A DNA stretch of 64,000 nucleotides from Nocardia bhagyanarayanae (GTDB lineage Bacteria; Actinomycetota; Actinomycetes; Mycobacteriales; Mycobacteriaceae): contig NZ_VFPG01000001.1 of assembly GCF_006716565.1 (NCBI RefSeq), forward strand, positions 4,526,001 through 4,590,000. The letters run 5' to 3'. Each line of letters begins with the position of its first letter. Position 1 is the stretch's first letter. The translations under genes were made by a program, and so were the position numbers. The notes beneath the pieces were generated by a model that searched no databases, was not told where the DNA came from, and saw only the letters and a program-made list of their open reading frames with translations. Below, one piece after another: positions 36,478-45,721 of the stretch.

Positions 36478-36531
36478 TCAAGTTTGAGTACCGCCAGGCT
36501 AGGGCTGTTCGCTGGTGGAAGTCAAATTTGA
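36478..36531. promoter_or_regulatory. Paired palindromes between VOC and padR genes
   Basis: TCAAGTTTGA (36478-36487) and TCAAATTTGA (36522-36531), each followed by GTA, are 44 bases apart (about four helical turns) in the divergent promoter. They are candidate operators of the adjacent PadR protein. Confidence 0.5.
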
Positions 36532-36574
36532 GTAGCATGGGTCGTTCGTCGCGGCACGGAGAAGGGAGCAACGC

Positions 36575-37123
36575 GTGGCGGCCGTCCGTCTGCTCGTCCT
36601 GGGGGTCATCCGCACGCGGCAACCCGCCCACGGTTACGCGGTGCGGCGCGAGTTGCTGTCCTGGCGCGCCGAAACCTGGACGAACGTCAAGCCCGGCTCG
36701 ATCTATCACGCGCTCAAACAGCTGGCGCAGGAAGGGAAACTGCGCGCGCTCGGCACCGAGAGCAGCGATCAAGGACCCGGCCGGACGCTGTTCGAGCTCA
36801 CCGAGGCGGGCGAGGCCGAGTTCCGCAGGCTCATGGACGCCGCGCTGGTCAGCATCGACATGGAAGAGCTCGGCGCCGCCATCGCGTTCATGGACGCGCT
36901 GCCGCGCGCGCACGTCATCGCGAAACTGGGGGAGCAGCGGCGCAACGCGGCCGCCGTTCGCGACGACCTGATCGCGATGATCCCGACCTTTCCCGGCCGC
37001 TACGAGGCGCCGCACATGCCCGATCTGCTGGAGCTCTGGAGCGGCGTCTTCGACAACTTGACTCGGTGGACCGACGGTCTGCTGGAGCGGCTCGAGTCGG
37101 GCGAGTACCACATGCCCGAGTGA
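36575..37123 (+). CDS. PadR-family transcriptional regulator
   Basis: This 182-residue regulator has a winged helix (about 1-85: L-L-V-L-G-V-I, P-A-H-G-Y-A-V-R-R-E-L, P-G-S-I-Y-H-A-L-K-Q-L) and a C-terminal helical dimer domain. GTG start behind GAAGGGAG. It probably controls the divergent VOC gene and itself through the palindromes between them. Confidence 0.83.
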   Translation: MAAVRLLVLGVIRTRQPAHGYAVRRELLSWRAETWTNVKPGSIYHALKQLAQEGKLRALGTESSDQGPGRTLFELTEAGEAEFRRLMDAALVSIDMEELGAAIAFMDALPRAHVIAKLGEQRRNAAAVRDDLIAMIPTFPGRYEAPHMPDLLELWSGVFDNLTRWTDGLLERLESGEYHMPE

Positions 37124-37147
37124 CCGCGTTGCGGATACGCTGCGATC

Positions 37148-37534
37148 ATGACGAACTCGCTCGGTGCGGCAGGCTCCGCCGACTATGTGCAGCTGACCAC
37201 CTACCGCAAGGACGGCACGCCCGTCGCCACGCCGGTGTGGGCGGTCGCCGACGGCGGCAAGCTGTATGTCTGGACGGTCACCGACAGCTGGAAAGTCAAG
37301 CGGCTGCGCCGGAATCCCGCGTGCACCGTGCAGGCATGTGACTACAGCGGCAAGCGGCTGCACGGGGCCGTCGTCGCGGGCACGGGCCGGGTGCTGGACG
37401 CCGAAGGTACCGAGCGCGTGCGCAAATTGCTGCGCAAGAAGTACTGGCTGCTCGGGCCGCTCGTCATCCTCGGCAGCAACCTGCGCAGGGGCAAAGCGGG
37501 CACGATCGGCATCGAGTTCACCCCGGAGGCCTAA
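37148..37534 (+). CDS. PPOX-class F420-dependent oxidoreductase
   Basis: This 128-residue split beta-barrel protein has Y-R-K-D-G-T-P-V-A-T-P-V-W, Y-V-W-T-V-T-D-S-W-K-V-K-R-L-R-R-N-P and G-T-G-R-V-L, typical of the Rv-type F420 oxidoreductases. It probably uses F420 to reduce a small molecule. It follows padR by 24 bases and may be co-transcribed. Confidence 0.83.
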   Translation: MTNSLGAAGSADYVQLTTYRKDGTPVATPVWAVADGGKLYVWTVTDSWKVKRLRRNPACTVQACDYSGKRLHGAVVAGTGRVLDAEGTERVRKLLRKKYWLLGPLVILGSNLRRGKAGTIGIEFTPEA

Positions 37535-37699
37535 CCCGGGCCGAACGCCCGGAAAGTCCGGAATAGGCAAGGCGGACACGGAGTTTCCGGGGGACCGGCG
37601 GTGCGGCGATCGCGGCTCGGCTATTGTTCGTCGGGCATACCGGGGTAGTCCCCAGGCGGACACGATGTCTCGACCCTGCCCCGGGGGGAGGGATCGTTC

Positions 37700-38200
37700 A
37701 TGACAGCACCGACTCGGCCGCCGCGGGCCTCGCAGCCCTACCCGGTCGCCGAACATCCGGACACCGGCGAATTCACCGACAGCGGCTGGCTTCCCGTGCT
37801 CGTCGCCGCCCTGATCGGCGCCGTCGCCATCGCGATCGCCGGTGTCATCGCCGGACTGGTGGTGGTCAACATCCGCGAGAGCGCGGTGGCCGACAACCCC
37901 GTGCGGACACCGGCCGCATCGGCGCCGATGGCACAGTCCCCGGCACCCGTCGCGCCGGTTCGCGCCGTCGACCCCGCGCCCCAGCTGTTGGACCAGGTGG
38001 ACCTCCAGCGCGGCGTGCAACTGGTCCTCATCGACTCCTACGGCATGGACGACGTCCGCGACGTCCGCTGCCCCGCGGGCCAGACCGTCACGGTCGACGC
38101 GAGCTTCGACTGCCTCGTGAAGATCGGCAGCACACAGAAGTCCGTGTCGGTCACCATCACCGACACCGACGGCACCTACGAGGTCGGCCGCCCGCACTGA
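37700..38200 (+). CDS. DUF4333-type membrane-anchored protein
   Basis: This 166-residue protein has a proline-rich cytoplasmic N-terminus, one membrane helix (about 31-57) and an Ala/Pro linker. A C-terminal exported domain has R-C-P-A-G-Q-T-V-T-V-D and F-D-C-L-V, two cysteines likely forming a disulfide, as in actinobacterial DUF4333 proteins. Function unknown. A strong GGGGGGAGGG precedes the start. Confidence 0.72.
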   Translation: MTAPTRPPRASQPYPVAEHPDTGEFTDSGWLPVLVAALIGAVAIAIAGVIAGLVVVNIRESAVADNPVRTPAASAPMAQSPAPVAPVRAVDPAPQLLDQVDLQRGVQLVLIDSYGMDDVRDVRCPAGQTVTVDASFDCLVKIGSTQKSVSVTITDTDGTYEVGRPH

Positions 38201-38230
38201 GGCCGGTCGCCGCAACGATCCCACCCCGCA

Positions 38231-38259
38231 CGGGCCGCCGCGAGAACGCGGGCGGCCCG
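38231..38259. terminator. Bidirectional terminator
   Basis: CGGGCCGCC (38231-38239) pairs with GGCGGCCCG (38251-38259) between the convergent DUF4333 and tldE genes. Confidence 0.7.
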
Positions 38260-38269
38260 GCGTCGTGTG

Positions 38270-39685
38270 TCAGGTGGCCTGGCTGACCGAGGACATGTGG
38301 AAGTCCGGAATCCGCAACGGCGGCATGGCGGTTCGGGTGAACCAGTCCTTCCACTCCCTGGGCAGCGCGGTCTGCGTCGCGCCCGCCTCGGTGGTCCTGC
38401 GCAACAGATCGATCGGGCTCTCGTTGAAACGGAAGTTGTTCACCGCCGCGGTGACCGCTCCGTTCTCCACCAGATACACGCCATCTCTGGTGAGACCGGT
38501 CAGCAGCAGGCTGGCCGGATCCACCTCGCGGATGTACCAGAGCGTCGTGAGCAGCAGACCGCGTTCGGTGCGCGCGATCATCTCGTCCAGGCTCGCGCCG
38601 GAACCGCCGGTGAGCAAAAGATTCTCGCCGGGCACGGTCGCGGGGACGTCGAACTCCGCCGCCGTGGCGCGCGGATAGACGAGCGATTCCACGACGCCCT
38701 CGCGCAACCAGTCCACCCGCTCGGCGGACAGGCCGTTGTCGAAGACCGACAGCGTCTCCGACGAAGCGGGCGTCGCGACGAAGGGCCGATACTCCAGACC
38801 CGCGGCGGTGGGATCGGAGTACAGCGTGAGCGGAATGTCGGTGAGCCGCTCGCCGATTCGGGTACCGCCCGCGCGGGCGAAGGCATTGTGTCCTTCCTGC
38901 GCGCCGCGGCCCTCCATCGACCAGGCCAGGTAGATCATGAGGTCGGCGACCGCCGAGGGCGGCAGCAGCGTCTCGTAGCGGCCCGCGGGCAACTCGACGC
39001 GGCGGCCCGCCCAGTCCAGACGGCGATTCAGCTCGGCGAGCAGACCCGGTGTGTCGACATCGGTGAAATCCGCGGTGCCGACACCGACCCACGCGCTGGC
39101 CACCTCCGCGCCCGCGCCGCGTTTGCCGTTGATCTCCACCGAACCGGTCGGCTGCACGAAGCGGCGGCGGATGCCGGTGGAGGTGCCGAGCCAGGTGGTG
39201 TGCATCTGGTGGTGGGCGAAGCCGTAGAGCTGGTCGGCGCCGTCGAAACCGGCCGACAGGTCACGCGCCAGATCCGCGAACACCTCGATGCCCGTGCTGC
39301 CGGGCGCGTCCGCCCAGTCCGGAGCGAGCGCGTCCGATTCCAGCAGTGGCATGGCGTCTTTCGCGGGTTCGGCGGTGCGCGCCGCCGCCTCGCTGGCCCG
39401 CACGATCGCCTCGATCTCGGACGAGTCGACGCTGGTCGAGCTGACGCTGCCGACCCGGGCCGCGTGCGGTCCGTCGCGGAAGATCGAGATCACGGCCCAG
39501 TCCCGCGACACCGAGGAGCCGTTCGTGGTCATCGAATTGCCCGCCCAGCGCAGCGAGGCCTCGTGCGCGTCGGTGACGATCACCATCGCCTCGTCGGCGC
39601 GGGAGAGCGCGAGCGCCCGCTCGACGACCTCGCCCGCGGGCGCCACACCGCGCGCGCTCACCGTGTCGATGCCCGGCTCGCTCAC
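38270..39685 (-). CDS. tldE: TldE/PmbA-type modulator of a metalloprotease
   Basis: This 471-residue partner of the TldD peptidase shows family pieces A-D-E-A-M-V-I-V-T-D, W-A-V-I-S-I-F-R-D-G and a C-terminal T-R-D-G-V-Y-L-V-E-N-G. Like other TldE proteins it lacks the HExxxH site. TldD/E complexes degrade unfolded peptides and process microcin-like peptides. The start overlaps the tldD stop by 4 bases. Confidence 0.85.
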   Translation of the reverse strand: MSEPGIDTVSARGVAPAGEVVERALALSRADEAMVIVTDAHEASLRWAGNSMTTNGSSVSRDWAVISIFRDGPHAARVGSVSSTSVDSSEIEAIVRASEAAARTAEPAKDAMPLLESDALAPDWADAPGSTGIEVFADLARDLSAGFDGADQLYGFAHHQMHTTWLGTSTGIRRRFVQPTGSVEINGKRGAGAEVASAWVGVGTADFTDVDTPGLLAELNRRLDWAGRRVELPAGRYETLLPPSAVADLMIYLAWSMEGRGAQEGHNAFARAGGTRIGERLTDIPLTLYSDPTAAGLEYRPFVATPASSETLSVFDNGLSAERVDWLREGVVESLVYPRATAAEFDVPATVPGENLLLTGGSGASLDEMIARTERGLLLTTLWYIREVDPASLLLTGLTRDGVYLVENGAVTAAVNNFRFNESPIDLLRRTTEAGATQTALPREWKDWFTRTAMPPLRIPDFHMSSVSQAT

Positions 39686-41229
39686 TGGCCCGCCTCCGTC
39701 CTGGTGTTGAGAACGTTGATGCCGCGCACCAGGATCGACGGACAGCCGTGGCTGACCGCGGCCACCTGGCCGGGCTGTGCCTTACCGCAGTTGAACGCGC
39801 CGCCCAGCTGCCAGGTCGAGGGGCCGCCGACCGCCTCCATCGCGCCCCAGAAGTCGGTGGTGGTGGCCTGGTAGGCGACGTCGCGCACCTGACCGTCCAG
39901 CGCGCCGTTGCGGATGCGGAAGAAGCGCTGCCCGGTGAACTGGAAGTTGTAGCGCTGCATGTCGATCGACCACGATTTGTCGCCGACGATGTACAGCCCG
40001 TCCTCGACCCGCGAGATCAGCTCCTCGGTGCTGGTGTCGCGGTCCGGATCGGGACGCAGCGAGACGTTGGCCATTCGCTGGATCGGCACGTGGTGCGCGG
40101 AATCGGCGTAGGAACAGCCGTTGGAGCGCGCCAACCCGAGCCGCGGCGCGAATGCCCGGTCCAGCTGGTAGCCGACGAGGACGCCGTCGCGCACCAGATC
40201 CCAGCGCTGCCCGGCCACGCCCTCGTCGTCGAAGCCGACGGTGGCCAAGCCGTGGCGCTCGGTGCGGTCGCCGGTGACGTGCATGATCGGCGTGCCGTAG
40301 CGCAACGTGCCGAGCTTGTCCGGTGTCGCGAACGAGGTGCCCGCGTAAGCGGATTCGTAGCCGATGGCGCGATCGTATTCGGTGGCGTGCCCGATGGATT
40401 CGTGGATGGTCAGCCACAGATTGCTGGGATCGATGACCAGATCGGTCGGGCCCGCGGTGACGCTGGGCGCCTTCACCTTCTCGGCGAGCCAGCCGGGGAT
40501 CCGTGCGAGTTCGTCGTCCCAGTCCCAGATTCCGTCCGCGCCGGTGACGTACTCCCAGCCGCGCCCCGCCGGCGCGGCGAGGGTGCGCATGGTCTCGAAG
40601 ACGCCCGCGGCCGAGTCGACGGTGATCGCCTCCAGTTGCGGGTGCAGCCGGACCCGCTGCTGGGTGATCGACGAGCCCGCGGTGTCGGCGTAGTACGTCT
40701 GCTCCTTGACCTGCAACACCGAGGCGGTGACGTGGTCGACGCCGTCGGCGGCGGCCAGCCTGCCCGAATAGTCTTGCAGCAGCGCGACCTTCTCGGCGGT
40801 CGGCACGGCGAACGGGTCGAGATCGTAGGCCGAGACCCAGTGCGCGCCCGCGTAGACCGGCTCGTCGGCCAGCTCGACGCGCTCCCGGTTCAGCTCGCGC
40901 AACGCCTTGGCCACGGTGACCGCGCGGCGCGCCACCTCGGCGGCGGTGTCGGCGGTGAGCGCGGCATGCGAGGCGAAACCCCAGGTGCCGTCGACGATCA
41001 CGCGGACGGCGAAGCCGAGATCGGTGGCGTTGCTGATCGCCTCGACCCGCCCGTCGCGCAGCCGGATCGACTGGGTGACCAAACGGTGCACTCGTAGGTC
41101 GGCGTGTTCGGCGCCCGCCGCGGTGGCCGCGGCGAGCGCGGCGTCGGTCAGCGCGGACAGTGGTAGCGCACGGAATTCGGCGTCGATCGCCGAACCCGAC
41201 GCGTCCTCGGAAGTCGCGATGCTCACCAC
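39682..41229 (-). CDS. tldD: TldD-type zinc metalloprotease
   Basis: This 515-residue active subunit has the zinc motif H-E-S-I-G-H at residues 276-281. Other marks are R-L-R-D-G-R-V-E-A-I-S near the N-terminus and G-Q-V-R-D-V-A-Y-Q and A-V-S-H-G-C-P near the C-terminus. It forms a complex with the TldE product encoded just downstream. Starts GTG 41229 and GTG 41226 are adjacent and cannot be separated. Confidence 0.9.
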   Translation of the reverse strand: MVSIATSEDASGSAIDAEFRALPLSALTDAALAAATAAGAEHADLRVHRLVTQSIRLRDGRVEAISNATDLGFAVRVIVDGTWGFASHAALTADTAAEVARRAVTVAKALRELNRERVELADEPVYAGAHWVSAYDLDPFAVPTAEKVALLQDYSGRLAAADGVDHVTASVLQVKEQTYYADTAGSSITQQRVRLHPQLEAITVDSAAGVFETMRTLAAPAGRGWEYVTGADGIWDWDDELARIPGWLAEKVKAPSVTAGPTDLVIDPSNLWLTIHESIGHATEYDRAIGYESAYAGTSFATPDKLGTLRYGTPIMHVTGDRTERHGLATVGFDDEGVAGQRWDLVRDGVLVGYQLDRAFAPRLGLARSNGCSYADSAHHVPIQRMANVSLRPDPDRDTSTEELISRVEDGLYIVGDKSWSIDMQRYNFQFTGQRFFRIRNGALDGQVRDVAYQATTTDFWGAMEAVGGPSTWQLGGAFNCGKAQPGQVAAVSHGCPSILVRGINVLNTRTEAGQ

Positions 41230-41413
41230 GGCAACGCTACCGGGTACTCGCCGAGCGGTCCGCGCGCCGTTCCGCGGCGGTGCGCGATCTCTCGCGAAAT
41301 ACCCAGCGGCACAGCGAAGATCCCGTCCGATGCCCGGCCTGACGTGCGCGATCGCGGCACGCGCGAGACCCGGGTTACCGCATCGGCGCCGCGGAATGCC
41401 GTACTGTGCCCGC

Positions 41414-42070
41414 GTGCCGCCATCCGCCCTCCGTGACCGCAAACGTGAACGTACCCGCCGCGCTCTGCTCGAGGCCGCCGTCGAGCTCTTCGAGACCAGA
41501 GGCTACGACGACACCACGGTGGCCGACATCGCCGCCGCGGCGGAGGTGGGCACGCGCACCTTCTTCAACTACTTCGCCAGCAAGGAAGAACTGCTCTTCC
41601 CCGAGCCGGACGAGCGGGTCCGGCTCGCGGTGGCCGCGATCGCCAGCCGCCGCGTCGGCGAGCGTCCGGTCGAGGTGCTGCTGCGCGCGCTGCGGGCGGC
41701 GGGCGACAACCCGGGCGAGCATCTCGTCGACGATCTCGGCGCCCGCATCGCCGCGGTTCGCGCCCAGGTCTCGCGGACCGTGCCCGCGGTGAGCGGACGC
41801 GCGGCGCACGCCCAGCTGGTGGCGCAGCGCGAGATCGGCAGGCAGCTGCACGCCGCGTTCCCGGACGAACTCGACGAGGTCGGCGCCGCGGCCCTGGTCG
41901 GCGCGGTGGTCGGCGCGGTCTCCGGCGCGCTCACCGTGCTGTTCCAGCAGCCGCATTCGGGGCCCGAGGACGGCGAGCGGCTGCACCGGCAGATCCACGA
42001 GACCACCTCCAAGGTCTTGCGGCCCTGGCTCGCCTCGACCTGCACGGCCCACGCTGAACCGGTCGGCTGA
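41414..42070 (+). CDS. TetR-family regulator
   Basis: This 218-residue repressor has an HTH at about 10-60 (R-R-A-L-L-E-A-A-V-E-L-F-E-T-R-G-Y, then G-T-R-T-F-F-N-Y-F-A-S-K-E-E-L). GTG 41414 is the first sensible start. It diverges from tldD and converges with the TauE-type permease gene, so its target is not obvious. Confidence 0.83.
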   Translation: MPPSALRDRKRERTRRALLEAAVELFETRGYDDTTVADIAAAAEVGTRTFFNYFASKEELLFPEPDERVRLAVAAIASRRVGERPVEVLLRALRAAGDNPGEHLVDDLGARIAAVRAQVSRTVPAVSGRAAHAQLVAQREIGRQLHAAFPDELDEVGAAALVGAVVGAVSGALTVLFQQPHSGPEDGERLHRQIHETTSKVLRPWLASTCTAHAEPVG

Positions 42071-42077
42071 GCGCCGT

Positions 42078-42845
42078 TCAGCCGAACTGCTGCCAGCCCA
42101 GGCGAATCACCATCGCCACCACGACGACGAGCAGGACGATGCGGACGAATTCCGCGCCGCGGCTCAGCGCCATCCGCGATCCCGCGATCGCGCCCGCGAC
42201 GTTGGCCACCGCCATGGTCGCCCCGAGCGCGAACAGGATGTGCCCGGTGAGGCCGAAGAAGAGCAGCGCGCCGACGTTGGATCCGCAGTTGATCACCTTC
42301 GCCATCGCGGCGGCCCGCACGAACTCGGTGCCGAGCAGGGTGGCGAAGGTGATGATCAGGAAGGTGCCGGTACCCGGACCCAGCAACCCGTCGTAGAGCC
42401 CGATCAGCCCGGCGGCCAGCGCCACCACCAGCACCACCTTGCGACGGCTCGGCGGATGGGTCGCCATGGTGACGCCGATGGACGGGCGCAGCGTCACGAA
42501 GATCGCGACCGACACCAGCACCACCATGACGATCGGGATGAACAGGTCGCGGTCGATCAGCGAGACGGCCGCGGCGCCGACCGCCGCGGCCACGGCGGCG
42601 ATGCAGGCCGCGGGCAGCAGCACCCGCCACTGCATCGGCACCTTCTTGGCGAACGTCAGCACCGACGCGGTGGTCCCCGCGACCGCCGCCAGCTTGTTGG
42701 TGCCCAGCGCGGTCTGCGGCGCGATGCCCGGCGCCACGAGGAACAGCGTCGGAAGGATGATCAGGCCGCCGCCACCGACCACGGCGTCGACCCATCCGGC
42801 GGCGGTCGCGGCCGCCACCAGCGCCGCCCAATCTGCGAGATCCAC
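42078..42845 (-). CDS. TauE/SafE-family sulfite exporter-like permease
   Basis: This 255-residue protein has about eight membrane helices and the family repeats G-W-V-D-A-V-V-G-G-G-G-L-I-I-L-P and Y-D-G-L-L-G-P-G-T-G. TauE/SafE proteins move sulfite, sulfonates or other organic anions. It could matter for sulfite released by the 19-23 kb cluster, although it is 20 kb away. GTG 42845 is preferred over TTG 42857. Confidence 0.82.
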   Translation of the reverse strand: MDLADWAALVAAATAAGWVDAVVGGGGLIILPTLFLVAPGIAPQTALGTNKLAAVAGTTASVLTFAKKVPMQWRVLLPAACIAAVAAAVGAAAVSLIDRDLFIPIVMVVLVSVAIFVTLRPSIGVTMATHPPSRRKVVLVVALAAGLIGLYDGLLGPGTGTFLIITFATLLGTEFVRAAAMAKVINCGSNVGALLFFGLTGHILFALGATMAVANVAGAIAGSRMALSRGAEFVRIVLLVVVVAMVIRLGWQQFG

Positions 42846-42967
42846 GCTGCAAGACAACCAGACGTCCCATGTTTCCCCGCTGCCTGGGACGGTGCGGAAC
42901 AGCCCGACGAAGTCGCCGGCACCCGCGTGGCCGCGGCGAATGCGAGGTACGCCTTAGTCTGGCCGTC

Positions 42968-44146
42968 ATGCGCCGGTTCAGTCTGTGGCTTCGCGGCAAG
43001 CCCCTCGTTGCGGATTCGATCCTGGCGTTCGGGCTGCTCCTGCTGGACCTCACGGCCATCGGCGACACCGATCAGAAGGCCGTGTACCTCGTGGTCGGCG
43101 GGCTGCTGCCGATCCCCGTCGCGTTCCGCCGGGTCTACCCGAGGGCCATGGCCGCCACCCAGCTCGGCTTCGCCCTTGGCACCACCCTGCTGAGCTATGT
43201 GCTCGACGACAAGGCCGTGCACCCGGCGCTGCTCGCACTCGGGATCATGCTGTACACCTTGGTCGCCTACGTCGGCAGGCGCGAGGGCATGCTGCTGCTC
43301 GCCGGTCTGGTGCTCGACACCGCGCTGTCCACCCTGCTGCTCGATCAGCCGGTCTGGTCGACGATCGCGTTCATCGCGCTGTACTACGCGCTGTGCTGGA
43401 CGCTTGCGGAGTTCAACGGCGCGCGGCACGCCTACGACGCCGAGGTCGCGGCCCGGCTCGCGGTCGCCGACTACGACAGAGAGCGGCGCACCCACGAGGC
43501 GGTCGCGCTGGAACGCACCCGCATCGCCCGCGAACTGCACGATGTGGTCGCGCACGCGGTCAGCGTCATCATCGTGCAGGCCGACGGCGCGAAGTACGCG
43601 CTGCGCCGTGACCCGGACAGCGCCGAACAGGCCATCACCACCATCGCGGGCACCGGCCGCGAAGCGCTGCGCGAGCTGCGGCGCACCGTCGCGTTGCTGC
43701 GCACCGAGCACGCGCCGGACCAGCTGCCGCAGCACGGCACCGCGGGTATCGCCAAGGTGGTCGAGATGATGCGCGGCACCGGCCTGGCCGTCGAGCTCGA
43801 GCTGACCGGCGACATCGACGACGTCGCCCCCGAGGTGAGCCTCGGCGTGCACCGCATCGTGCAGGAGTCGCTGACGAACACGCTGCGCCACGCGGGCGCC
43901 CACCCGAAGGCATGGGTGCGGGTGCAGCGCCGGGACACCGACGTCCTGGTCGAGGTCACCGATTCCGGCGGCGTCCCGGTGCACGGGCCCGAGGCCAACC
44001 CCATCAAGGGCAGCGGCCTCGGGCTGGTCGGCATGCGCGAACGCATCGCGGTGCTCGGCGGGACCCTGGACGTCGGGCGCGCCGCCGACGGCGCCTGGCG
44101 GGTACGCGCGACCATCCCGCTCGAGCCCGAGGGGGCGGACTGCTGA
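42968..44146 (+). CDS. Two-component sensor histidine kinase (NarL/DesK class)
   Basis: This 392-residue kinase has five or so N-terminal membrane helices (to about residue 150) and a HisKA_3 dimerisation domain with the phospho-acceptor His191 in A-R-E-L-H-D-V-V-A-H. A HATPase_c domain carries N-T-L-R-H-A and G-S-G-L-G-L-V-G-M-R-E-R. There is almost no extracytoplasmic sensor, so it may sense membrane state or a hydrophobic agent. Its response regulator lies at 44979, beyond one gene on the other strand. Confidence 0.88.
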   Translation: MRRFSLWLRGKPLVADSILAFGLLLLDLTAIGDTDQKAVYLVVGGLLPIPVAFRRVYPRAMAATQLGFALGTTLLSYVLDDKAVHPALLALGIMLYTLVAYVGRREGMLLLAGLVLDTALSTLLLDQPVWSTIAFIALYYALCWTLAEFNGARHAYDAEVAARLAVADYDRERRTHEAVALERTRIARELHDVVAHAVSVIIVQADGAKYALRRDPDSAEQAITTIAGTGREALRELRRTVALLRTEHAPDQLPQHGTAGIAKVVEMMRGTGLAVELELTGDIDDVAPEVSLGVHRIVQESLTNTLRHAGAHPKAWVRVQRRDTDVLVEVTDSGGVPVHGPEANPIKGSGLGLVGMRERIAVLGGTLDVGRAADGAWRVRATIPLEPEGADC

Positions 44147-44158
44147 CCCACGCCCGAG

Positions 44159-44860
44159 TCAGTCGAAGACCGCCGCGAGCTCGCGAAGCACCTCGCTCGC
44201 GGTGATCGGGTCCAGCGCGCCGAAGGCCGTGTCCCCGCACCGACGCCACCACGGCGACACGGGCGGCGAACTCAGCTCGACCGCCTCGATGACCCGCTCG
44301 CCCTCCGGCGCGGGATCCTCGACGGCGATGCCGTCGTCCAGGTGCAGCAGCACCTGGAGATCGCCCTCGACCGGCCGGTAGAAGTGATCGTGGACACCTT
44401 CGACCGGAGCGCCGCGGCGCCAGCCGAAGCTCTCCAGCCGCAGCAGCGCGTGCGTGGGCACCATGCGGTGCGCGAAGCGTTCCAGCGAGGTCGCCGTCCG
44501 CTCCCGCTCGGTCAGTGCGTGCACCTCCCTGGCGAGTTGCGGAAAGGGTTGGCGCAGTTCGTGATCGGTGAACTGGCTGACCCAGCGCGGTAGCTCCTCG
44601 GCGAGCTGTAGCGGATGGGCGACGGCGATGCGCGCCGAGTCGACGCCGATCGTTCGCCCGTCACGGTCGGTGGCGGTGCCGTCCGCCCCGACCCGAAAGG
44701 AAATCTCCGGGTTGGCCCGCTCGTCGAAGCCCAGCCACACCAGCCGTTGCGCCAGGTGGCGCAGAAACGGATGGTCCAGGACCGCGACCCGATGCTGGCC
44801 GCCGGTCCACGTGCGCTGCTGGATCATCGCGTTCTCCAGAAGCCGAATCTGTTCGCACAT
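44159..44860 (-). CDS. DUF4132-like C-terminal fragment
   Basis: This 233-residue protein matches only the C-terminal end of large DUF4132 (WGR-associated) proteins: H-R-V-A-V-L-D-H-P-F-L-R-H-L-A-Q-R-L-V-W, I-A-V-A-H-P-L-Q-L and H-E-L-R-Q-P-F-P-Q-L-A-R-E-V. Full-length members are several times longer. A ribosome site (GGTGGAG) precedes the ATG, so it may be expressed as a stand-alone domain, or it may be a decayed remnant. It separates the two genes of a two-component system. Confidence 0.6.
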   Translation of the reverse strand: MCEQIRLLENAMIQQRTWTGGQHRVAVLDHPFLRHLAQRLVWLGFDERANPEISFRVGADGTATDRDGRTIGVDSARIAVAHPLQLAEELPRWVSQFTDHELRQPFPQLAREVHALTERERTATSLERFAHRMVPTHALLRLESFGWRRGAPVEGVHDHFYRPVEGDLQVLLHLDDGIAVEDPAPEGERVIEAVELSSPPVSPWWRRCGDTAFGALDPITASEVLRELAAVFD

Positions 44861-44978
44861 CTCTCCACCACGAGAGTCGATTACAGGGAACGCAAGAGAA
44901 TAACGACGCGCGCCGACAATCCCGTGAGACGCGCGGGAGGGTAACCGAATCGTCGCCGTGCACCGCTAGATTGGAGCG

Positions 44979-45638
44979 GTGCCGATCACCGTTCTCGTAG
45001 TCGACGACCAAGAATTGATGCGCATGGGCCTGAAGATGGTGCTCGGCGCGCACCCCGACATCGAGGTGATCGGCGAAGCCGAGAACGGAGCCGCCGCCGT
45101 CGGCAAGGCCAAGGAACTGCGCCCCGACGTGGTGCTGATGGACGTCCGGATGCCCGTCGTCGACGGCGTCACGGCGACCGGCCGCATCGTGGAGGCGGGC
45201 GACGGCTGCCGCGTCCTGGTGATGACCACCTTCGATCTCGACGAACACGCACTCGGCGCCCTGCGCGCGGGCGCCAGCGGATTCCTGCTCAAGGACACCC
45301 CGCCCGAAGACCTGGTCTCGGCCATCCGCAGCGTGGCAGCGGGCGACGCGGTGGTCTCGCCGAAGGTCACCAAACGGCTGCTCGACCGGCTCATCGCCGA
45401 CGATCCCGCGGGCATGCGCGACCCCTCGGTGCTCGATGTGCTCACCGCGCGCGAGCGCGAGGTGCTCGAGCAGATCGCCGCCGGCCGCTCCAACGCCGAG
45501 ATCGCCGAGCAGCTCTACCTCTCCGAAGCCACCGTGAAGACGCACGTCGGCCGGGTGCTCACCAAACTCGGTCTGCGCGACCGGGTGCAGGCCGTGGTGC
45601 TCGCCTACGAGACCGGACTGGTGCGGCCCGGCGGCTGA
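44979..45638 (+). CDS. NarL/LuxR-family response regulator
   Basis: This 219-residue regulator has a receiver domain (1-120; acidic pair D9-D10 and phospho-acceptor D55 in V-V-L-M-D-V-R-M-P) and a LuxR-type HTH (about 150-212: L-T-A-R-E-R-E-V-L-E-Q-I-A-A-G-R-S-N-A-E-I). It is the probable partner of the kinase at 42968, since no other sensor is near. Confidence 0.9.
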   Translation: MPITVLVVDDQELMRMGLKMVLGAHPDIEVIGEAENGAAAVGKAKELRPDVVLMDVRMPVVDGVTATGRIVEAGDGCRVLVMTTFDLDEHALGALRAGASGFLLKDTPPEDLVSAIRSVAAGDAVVSPKVTKRLLDRLIADDPAGMRDPSVLDVLTAREREVLEQIAAGRSNAEIAEQLYLSEATVKTHVGRVLTKLGLRDRVQAVVLAYETGLVRPGG

Positions 45639-45721
45639 ATCTCAGCGAGCTATCAGCCGCGCGTGGGAGAAAAACACCGCGGGCGGGCGTTGGTAGGGGT
45701 AGATCGTCCGGAAGGAACGCC

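Noticed and set aside
35732..38224. Single 830-codon minus-strand gene including the VOC protein
   Set aside because: Only the part below 36451 has family motifs and normal composition; the rest runs antisense to padR, the F420 oxidoreductase and the DUF4333 gene.
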